Positions 36,963-45,900 of a stretch of DNA of 64,000 nucleotides are shown here, piece after piece. This DNA comes from Limnephilus marmoratus (taxonomy: Eukaryota > Arthropoda > Insecta > Trichoptera > Limnephilidae), in contig OU862931.1 of the NCBI GenBank assembly GCA_917880885.1, forward strand, positions 15,015,337 to 15,079,336, in the 5' to 3' direction. How positions within the stretch are numbered: the first letter of the stretch is position 1; each line of letters starts with the position of its first letter. The notes beneath the pieces were generated by a model that did no database searches, was not told where the DNA came from, and saw nothing but the letters and a program-made list of their open reading frames with translations. Made by a program: the position numbers and the translations under genes.

Positions 36963-39900
36963 CTATTTATCTATCTTCTATCTATCTATCTATCTTATCT
37001 ATCTTATATAAATAAAAATGAATCGCTGAAATGTATGTACGCGCATAACTTTCGAACGACTGCACCAAATTGGATAATTCTTTTTTTTTCTGTGTTCGTT
37101 ATTGTCAGGACAAGGTTTGTATAACATTTCTGGTGAGATCTGGCATTATGAAATTTGTATAAAAAAATTGCTATTGGTGGCACGCGAGCTATTTGAAAAC
37201 TGAATATATGGAATGCAGGAGGGGGGAAGGGGGAGGGGAACTCGGGAAGGGGGTTCGCGGGAGGGGGGAGGGGAACCAGGGAGGAGGAAGGGGAACCTGG
37301 GAGGGGTAGGGGGACCTAAGAGGGGGGAGGGGAACTCGGGAGGGGGGTTCGTGGGACGGGGGACGGAGGAAGGGGGGAATGCAGTGGGGAGAGGGAAGAT
37401 GGAGGAGATGGAATGGGAACGCTAGAGGGGAAGGGGACGCAGGAGAAGAAGGGGAGGCGGTAGGAGAACGGGACGAATAGGAAAGGACACGCAGGGAGAA
37501 ACAATTTCTTTGTTAAATGGCATAGCAACGCATGCCGGGTACCAGCTAGTTTTATATAATTTGCATTTGGGCACGGGCAAAGTCTAGATATTATCTTCAA
37601 GAATAACATATATTTTTTTAAGAGCTTTATAACTTACCGTGTTTAAGGGAAATATGTAATACATAAATCGGTAGAAATCCGGGTTGCGGGCCCTTAATTG
37701 TCATTTTTTAAATTGGAACTGATGTATCAAGAATTCAGACTGCCGCCATGATTTTTCACGGATCTGTGCTTATATTTTACAAGTGATTGTTATTTAACTC
37801 CAAAAAATAACTAAATGTTTAAAATTGTTAACGATCATACCTACATATCTGCCGGTAAAGGAATAGCGTAAAAACGACACGATCTGAAGCCTTAAATAGC
37901 AGTGGGAAGTGGGAAGCATGAAATTTCTATAATTAAAAAAATATCTCTGCATTCCAAACACCCTTAACTCATGATGGAAATTGCCGGAAATTCTAGACTG
38001 TCCTGTCTAGGCTGTCCAAATTCCATGACACCGGTGCTCTCCTTTTGATACATTGATTCGTTTTTTTACATTATCTCTACACAGTGGGCCCTGAAGAAAA
38101 AAATACCTCAGGGCCTATGTCATCTTTGGGGATGCTGTATAGAAAGTCTATTTAGGGAAAGGAAGGAGAGGAAGTTATGGGATGGAAAAGTGTATGTGGG
38201 TTTGATAAGAATCTTGGGGTCAAAGTGTTCAGGAGTGACGGACGTATTAATCTATCCCTCCCACTGCGGTGCACGGCGATGGATCGAGGGAGTCCGGCCG
38301 GAGACGTTAAAAGGTCTCCCTCAACCTCTCAAGTCTCTCCCAAGACCTTTTTTTATAGTAATACCTCACAAGAGTCTCAGCTGTTCCCTCCTCAGTCTGG
38401 AGCCAGTGACACTATGGCATCCCCAATTGGGGTATGTTGTGTGGCTGAAGGTAGTGGGAAGGGGAAGGAGATGGGGAAGAGGAAGGTGAGGAAGTACCTG
38501 GCTATTCAGATCTGGTCACCAAACACGGTTAACGCCATTTCAAGCAACGTTTCTATTCTGAATGGTGGTCTTACACAGGGCCGGATTAACCATGTCGGGG
38601 CCCCTAGGCAATGCACGTCTCGGGGCCCCTTTACCAATGGCGGACTAACGGGGGAGGGGGGGGGGGGGTTGAAGGGGCTTCCAAACGCCTCCTTGTTCCC
38701 TTGATCAAATCCTTAAAAGGCTTTAATGGGGGGGGGGGGGGTAAGGTTTTAAAACTTTTGATTTTTTTCAGAATGTAAAACATGTCAGTATATTGAGTAC
38801 TATGTCAAAATTTCAAATAAATCGGAGCAAAACTAACGAAGGTACAGCGTTCTCAGTCACTTTTATTTTCCCAAGCAGATAGGTAGTGCAAACTGAAGCT
38901 TGTACAACATTTATATTATAAACATATGTATGTATAATTAGAAATAAAATGAAACAAATGCCAATATAAACCACACACGAAACCTCCAATCTCTTCAGAT
39001 ACTAAGTAATGTTGCAACAAATAGAAGGAAAGAAAAGTAAAATACAACTATGTTTACATATTTGTTTTAATTGTAGACTTTTTATTTATTATTTGTCCAT
39101 GATGTGAACATTAGTTATTTATTGGGTTATAACCTAATTATTATAATTTATTGTTTTCTTTAATGTTATTAATAAGTAAATGTTCCTAATGAAAAATAAA
39201 ACATCTCGAAACATCATTAATTGAAACAAGTAATTTTTTCCCGGGACGCGGAGCCCCTAGCCGATGCGGGGCCCCTAGGCAGTTGCCTACTCTGCCTTAG
39301 GGATAATCCGGTACTGGTCTTACACCAGGGCGATATTGAGAGTATCTTCCACTCTGGAACGTGTCGCAAATATGCTATACATTATTTTAAATTAATTAAT
39401 TGTGAAATAACACAAATTATTCAAATAAAATTTATTTGCCCACGCCGGGATTCGATCCCGCGACCTTCGGATTGCGAGTCAAAAACCTCACCCCATGAAC
39501 CCGGGCTCCTCAGCTTTGTCACATGAACCACTTGGGGTGACCTATATGGCAAGGTGTTAATTATCCAATAGATGGTTCCCGGGGCGGCGGTATCCATGCT
39601 TTCCTTCCAAATTGAAAAATAATTTCTACTGTACATTGTACAATGTGAATTATACTTAATCACGAAATCGATAAATTATGATGTTTATAAACGAGAGTTT
39701 TTAGTGGGACACCCAAACAACAGATTTCTTCTTTACAGTTATGAATATGAGAACGTCGCAACTTCGAGAATATTTTATTAACATTTTCCTTGTAATTTAT
39801 TCTTGCAATTTTTATTCTCACCATAAAAGTGAAAACCGCCATATTTATTTCAAAACACAATGAAACAATAATCGTGTTTATTACCTCCTATCAGAAACAC

Positions 39901-42900
39901 GGAACAACTCAGTCTGTGGGAAATTAATCATAATCTGAGAAATTAAATATCAAAATGATTGCACAAATTATTTTACACATTATATAGGTAATTAATGCTC
40001 TATGAAGAAAACGAAAAAGGTCATATGTGCCTGATGGTTGAAATTCATGATTTATCATAAACATATTTATAAATACATGTTTTTTTAAGTGAAAACTTCT
40101 TTAGCACCGTTGTGATTTGAAACTCTATGAAACGAAAAAGCGACACTTTTTTACTTGAGCTCCACACAGGAGGCCCTGAGGAAAATAATTTCCCTCAGGG
40201 CCAATGTCATCTTAAGGGATGCTGTGTGGAGGTTTTTTTTAAGGAAAGGAAGGACAGAAGAGTTCTAGGAAGGAAAATTGTTTAAGTGGTGGGTAGGAAT
40301 CTGGGGTTCAGTGTGTCCTGGTCATCCGCCTCCAAGACCTAGACAAACCTCACCCCATGAACCCGGGCACCCATGTTAAATCATCAAACGTAGCGAACCA
40401 CTTGTGGTGACCTATGGCAGAGGGGTTGGTTATCCATTAAAGGTTCCCGAGGTGGCGGTACCCATTCCCGCTTCCCAAATTTATTAAAACTAAAAAGAGA
40501 CAGACACAAACGTCTATAGATTTAGCCTGCGAGAGGATGAGATAGAATAATCGGTCTCCTCTTTGTGCGGTGCTTCGTAGTAGTCTTCCCACTCTTGTCT
40601 ACATTAGTTTTCTGAAGGTTTCACTTCTACCGCATGTGAACTGCACACATATTTTTTACATTAGCTCTTCACCGTCATCTTTGGGGTTGCCGTGTAGAGG
40701 ATCTTTTTAGGAAAGGAAGGAGAGGATATTTAGATATAAAGAAAAAATATAGGTGTGGGAAGGAACACGGGGTCGATGTTTCTATGAGTGACGGACATAT
40801 GAATCCATCCCTCCAATTGCGGTGCAAGGAGATGTTCCGAGAGAGTCCTATTGGAGAGGTCAAAAGGTCTCTCTCAACCAGTCTCTCCCGATCCGACCTG
40901 CCACGCAGTTGGTGGGCAGACAAACCTCACTCCATGAATCCGGGTACCCCGCTAAGTCACCAAATATAGTAAACTACAGGGATGACCTATGGCAGAGGTG
41001 TTAGTAATCCAATAAATTATTCCCGGGACGACAGTACCCATACATCCTCCCAAATTGCTATTAAGGGAACGTACCCATACTACGTGACACGTTTAGGGGG
41101 GGGGGGTCTTCAAAATGTCACGCTCCATACAAATGAGCGGCGGGTTGCTTAGGATTTTTCACCGGCGGGGGGGGGGGTTAAAAATTGCAAAAAGTTGGTC
41201 TCGTAGTATGGGTACGTTCCCTAATCTTATTTCTTATATATAAAAATGATCGCTGAATGTGTTGCTAAGCGCAAATCTCGAGAGCAGCTGAACCGATTTC
41301 GCTAATTCTTTTTTTAGAATATTCCTTGAAGTACGAGGATGGTTCTTATGGAGATAAAAATTAAGAAAATTGCGTGGAAAATTGGATAATTTCAAAAAAC
41401 CTAACGACTATCGCACGTTTGACAGTTCGCGTGTTTGAGAATGACATTTTGCAAAACAATGATTGTTAAATCAGGATTCTATTTTTGAAAATCTTTAAGT
41501 TGATAAATTTATTTAAAATAGGTACTCCGCTAATAGTTTGAATCGAATCAAGAATTTCAGATATTTTAAATACGTACCTATGTTAGGTACCAAATTTAAT
41601 ATTACATGAAAAATCGAAATTTAAATAAAAATTGTAAAAGGTGGCACGCGGGCTGTTTAAAAACTGAATGTACTGGGATTGAATATATGGAAAGCGGGAG
41701 GGAGAGATGGGGAAGGGGGGGAGGAGGAGAGGGGGGAAGGGAGAGGGAGGGAGGGTGGAGGGATGAGGGGGGGAAGAGGGGGGGGGAGGGTGGAGGGGGT
41801 AGGTGGAGGAGGCGGAGTGGGAACCCCCCTTACACCATGCGAACGAAGCCGCGGGAAAAAGCTAGTTTCATAAATAAAAACACTTTTATTTTTTTTGGCA
41901 CTTATGCCCTTTTAAGTTTCTACCTGAAAGTTCCTGGAGGTATATCATAATTCACTATCCATTTCACGAATAAAGTAACGTTTTTTCTGGCACTTACACA
42001 CTTTTAAGTTTCTGGTATACAAGAATCTTCACATTACTTGGTACTTACATTCTAGAGACCACTTGTTTAATTCGTTCATGAAGTCTGCCGGCATTTCCTG
42101 GTTCTCATCCTTGATGCTGCGTGCTCTGTAAATGTCAGTAACATTAGTTTAACTTTTTCAACTAATTTTATAGTTTTAAGATCGCATCCAAAATAGTTGA
42201 TTTCAAAACTTTAGTAGTAATATATAGTTTAAAACGATATATTTTATCACCAAAAATGGAAAGAAAATATTATGGTCACATGCCATATTATAAAAATTAA
42301 TTTCTAGACAAAATACTTATTAACCGACGAAAAAGTCGCGCTTTTCAGAAAAACAACATTTACCTTTTTCTATTCTTGTACTTCTTATTTTATATAACTC
42401 TGTATTGTAAGTGTTTGTTTTAAATACGAGTATCTCTAAAGCCTCGATTAGATTGAGCGAGTTTACAAATGTGTCCATTATGGAAGAGCTAGGCATCCAC
42501 GATAGGCTCAAACTATTTACAACGTATAAATAGTACCTAGAAGACGAATAGTATTTTGTAAATATCTGAAAACCAAATCTAATATTGAAAATTATATTTG
42601 AAATAATTGACAGGCTTTTATAATATCAACTTTTTTGCTTTCAAATTTTCATGAACAAAACAAAATGCGTTAAAAACTTCTAAAACCTAGCTCTACACCC
42701 ACACGTTGTAGTGCGTTTGAAGGTGTAGTCATGATTTCTTTGCACTGCTATTGTAGTTACGTTGCTCTCCAAACTGAGTAGGTAGGTATTCCAACTTGGA
42801 GAAAATCATAGCCACTGGTGAAGTGGTAGGCTCAGTGGTGAACTAAGGGGGGGCGACGGGGGCGGCCCGCCCCGGACCTCTGCTTCTGGGGGGCCCCCAA

Positions 42901-45900
42901 ACTCCTCCATGTTCCCTTGATCAAATCCTAAACATGCCTTTAAGGCACCAGGACACTGTAAATTTTTTTTTTCATTTTTTGAAAGATGCACTTATTAAGA
43001 ATGCTCTCACCATTTTTTTTAAAGAAATTCGGTAAATTGACGGAAATACAATATTTTATGTGAAACCGTTTGAAACAGTTTTGAATTATTATCTTTCAGC
43101 AAAACTTTGAATGCCTTTTCCTCGAAATTTTTAACACGTTTTTCAACCTGGTTGACAACATATTAAACAAAACTATACATCCGATTTGCATTCAACAATT
43201 CTTAATTAGTTTGACAATCCAGTGTCTATGGCACCATGTAAGGGAATTTCGATATCTAAAAAAAGATAAAAATGGCGGCCGGCGAATTTTATTTTCAATT
43301 TTTTATGGTAAATTTTCATCGTTCATAAAAATAAAAATAAATTGGAAGGGGGCCCTTTATAAAACAATCCCTAAATGGTGTCATAGTCAGGGCCGGATTA
43401 AACATGTTGGGACCCCTAGGCAATGCACGTCTCGGGGCCCCTTTACCACAGGGGCCCCTACCCGATGCGGGGCCCCAAGGCAGTTGCCTACACTTCTTAT
43501 GGATAATACGACCCTGGCTATAGTTACTGGATTTTCAAAGGCAGTGCCCTATAGTGCCTTATGGACAATACGGCCCTGCATGGACAGGCTTAAACATGTT
43601 GGGGCCCCTTTACCCTAGGGGCCCCTAGACAGTGGCCTACACTGCAGTGTGGACAATAGTCGGGGCCCCTAGGCAATGCACGTCTCGGGGCCCCTACCCG
43701 ATGCGGGGCCCCAAGGCAGTTGCCTACACTTCTTATGGATAATACGACCCTGGCTATAGTTACTGGATTTTCAAAGGCAGTGCCCTATAGTGCCTTATGG
43801 ACAATACGGCCCTGCAAGGACAGGCTTAAACATGTTGGGGCCCCTTTACCTTAGGGCCTCTACCCGATGCGGGGCTCCTAGGCAGTTGCCCACACTTTTT
43901 ATGGATAATACGGCCCTGGATATAGTTACTGGATTTTAAAAGGCTGTGCCCTATACTTCCTTATGGACAATACGGCTCTGCCGGGACCAGCTTAAGCATG
44001 TTAGAACCCCTTTACCCTAAGGGCCCTTATCCGATGCGGAGCACCTAGGCAGTTGATTACACGTCTTATGGATAATAAGGCCTGGCTATAGTGACTGGAT
44101 TTTCAAAGGCAGTGGCCTACACTGCCTGGCAGGGCTGGCTTAAACATGTCGGGGCCCCTAGGCAATGCACGTCTCGGGGCCCCTTTACCATAGGGGCCCC
44201 TAGCCGATGCGTGGCCCCTAGGCAGTGATTTACACTGCTTTGTGCACAATATGGCCCTGCCAGGGCGGGCTAAACATGTCGTGGCCCCTAAGCAATGCAC
44301 GTCTCAGGGCCCCTTTACCCTAGGGGCCCCTACCCGATGCGGGACCCCTTGCAGTGGCCTACTCTGCCTTATGGACAATCGGGCTCTGCCAGGGCCGGCC
44401 TTAACATGTTGGTCATGTAACATAAAAACAACAGACACAAAAACTAAGATAATTCAACACACAAACTGTTTAAAACGTTTTCATATAAGATGCTGTGTCT
44501 CCGTCAATTTTACGAATTTCCTTACAATATATGGTACAAGATTATTAACAAATGCATCTTTTAGAAAATGAATTTAAAAAAGCGTCAATTTTTTTTGTGT
44601 CGTGGCGCATTAAAAATGTGCTTCGTACCTATCTAAGGGGGCCTTCTAAAAAAAATCCCTATGTGGTGCCATAGTTTAAGACTTTGCGCATGCAAATCGG
44701 ATGTATAGTTTTTCTAATATGTTTTCTAATCATTATTTCTAATATGTTATCAGTTTTTCTAATATGTTAAAAACGTAGTTTTGAGAAAAACGCGTTAAAA
44801 TTTATGCTGAAGGATAATTCAACATACACACTGTATAAAACGGTGTATCTCCGTGAATTTTTAGAATTTTCTTAAAACATTTTGTGATAGCGTTATTAAC
44901 AAATGCATATTTTAAAAAGGGAAATAAAAGATAAAAGGAAATAAATTTTACATAGCCCTGGTGCTTCAAAGCCTTGTTTAGGTTTTGATAAAGGGAACAC
45001 GGTAAATGAAGAAACCCACCCTACCCAGCTACTGTTTTATGATTATTGAACTGTCTACTTGTAAATTGATTGTACCCCCCCAATAAAGACTTATTGTGTT
45101 CACAGAATAAAATTGTGGATTTTATTTAATTACCAACACCGCTGCACAAAAAAAAATATTATCAAAGAGGTGTTACCTGTCAACCAAAGCAGTGGCGGCT
45201 TCCTCAATAGCTCCGATGTAGAGTTTGGCAGTCCGGGGCTGCAGCATGGCTTGCTGAACTTTGGCACGGAATGAACTCCAATTTTCGCCTTGTCTAAACA
45301 CAATGCACCATGGTTACATAGTAACAAAGAACATGGTTCACTTCGATTCACATTTTCGATTGCTTCAGGAACGACATGACAAATTAATCAGTTTAGTTAG
45401 TGTTATGTCCTTCATTTTCTCTACAGAGAATGTTTTCAATTGGTAAGTTCTGGGACCTATAGGACTGGATACTCTCCAGTGCTTATTATCGTTATAAACT
45501 ATTGGATGTTTGATTGAAAGACTTAGGTTCATAATAACATAGTGACTGTTTATTGTCGTATTGTAATCATAATATTACTTTTTAGGATAAACGTAATTTC
45601 AGGCTGAAGGCTAGTTTTGATCTGAATACCTCCTTCAGAGTGTCTTGAAACCTAAATACTTCGTAAATCTACCTTCGGTCACCTTCGGCCCCACTCGGCA
45701 ATGAGATTATGTGACCCGAAGAGCCCTTAGTGCATGGTAAAGTATGTACTAGATCGTATACTATAACGACACATTAAAGTTAGTTAGCCTTTGATGAGTG
45801 TATATTTAAATCTAATATTGTAATATGCAAGGTTTATAACTTACACGCTGAGAACGCCAGCATATTTGCCGAAGAAGTCTTTTCGCATGACTGTCTTGTA

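Larger units (their letters stand above)
38088..39612 (-). mobile_element. Repeat family B copy 4 holding two further nested elements
   Basis: Family B sequence at 38088-38348 (GGGCCTATGTCATCTTTGGG, CGGACGTATTAATC) resumes at 39487-39612 (CCTCACCCCATGAACCCGGG, CACTTGGGGTGACCTAT, GGTTCCCGGGGCGGCGGT). A SINE A copy fills the gap, and a hAT MITE interrupts that SINE. Confidence 0.75.

Noticed and set aside
36901..37010. CRISPR-like regular spacing in TCTA repeats
   Set aside because: It is a simple tetranucleotide microsatellite without spacers, in a eukaryotic genome.
41690..41850. Glycine/arginine-rich open frames in purine tracts (also 29881-30090 and 37213-37425)
   Set aside because: They come from G/A-rich minisatellite inside Helitron-like elements and have no coding signature.
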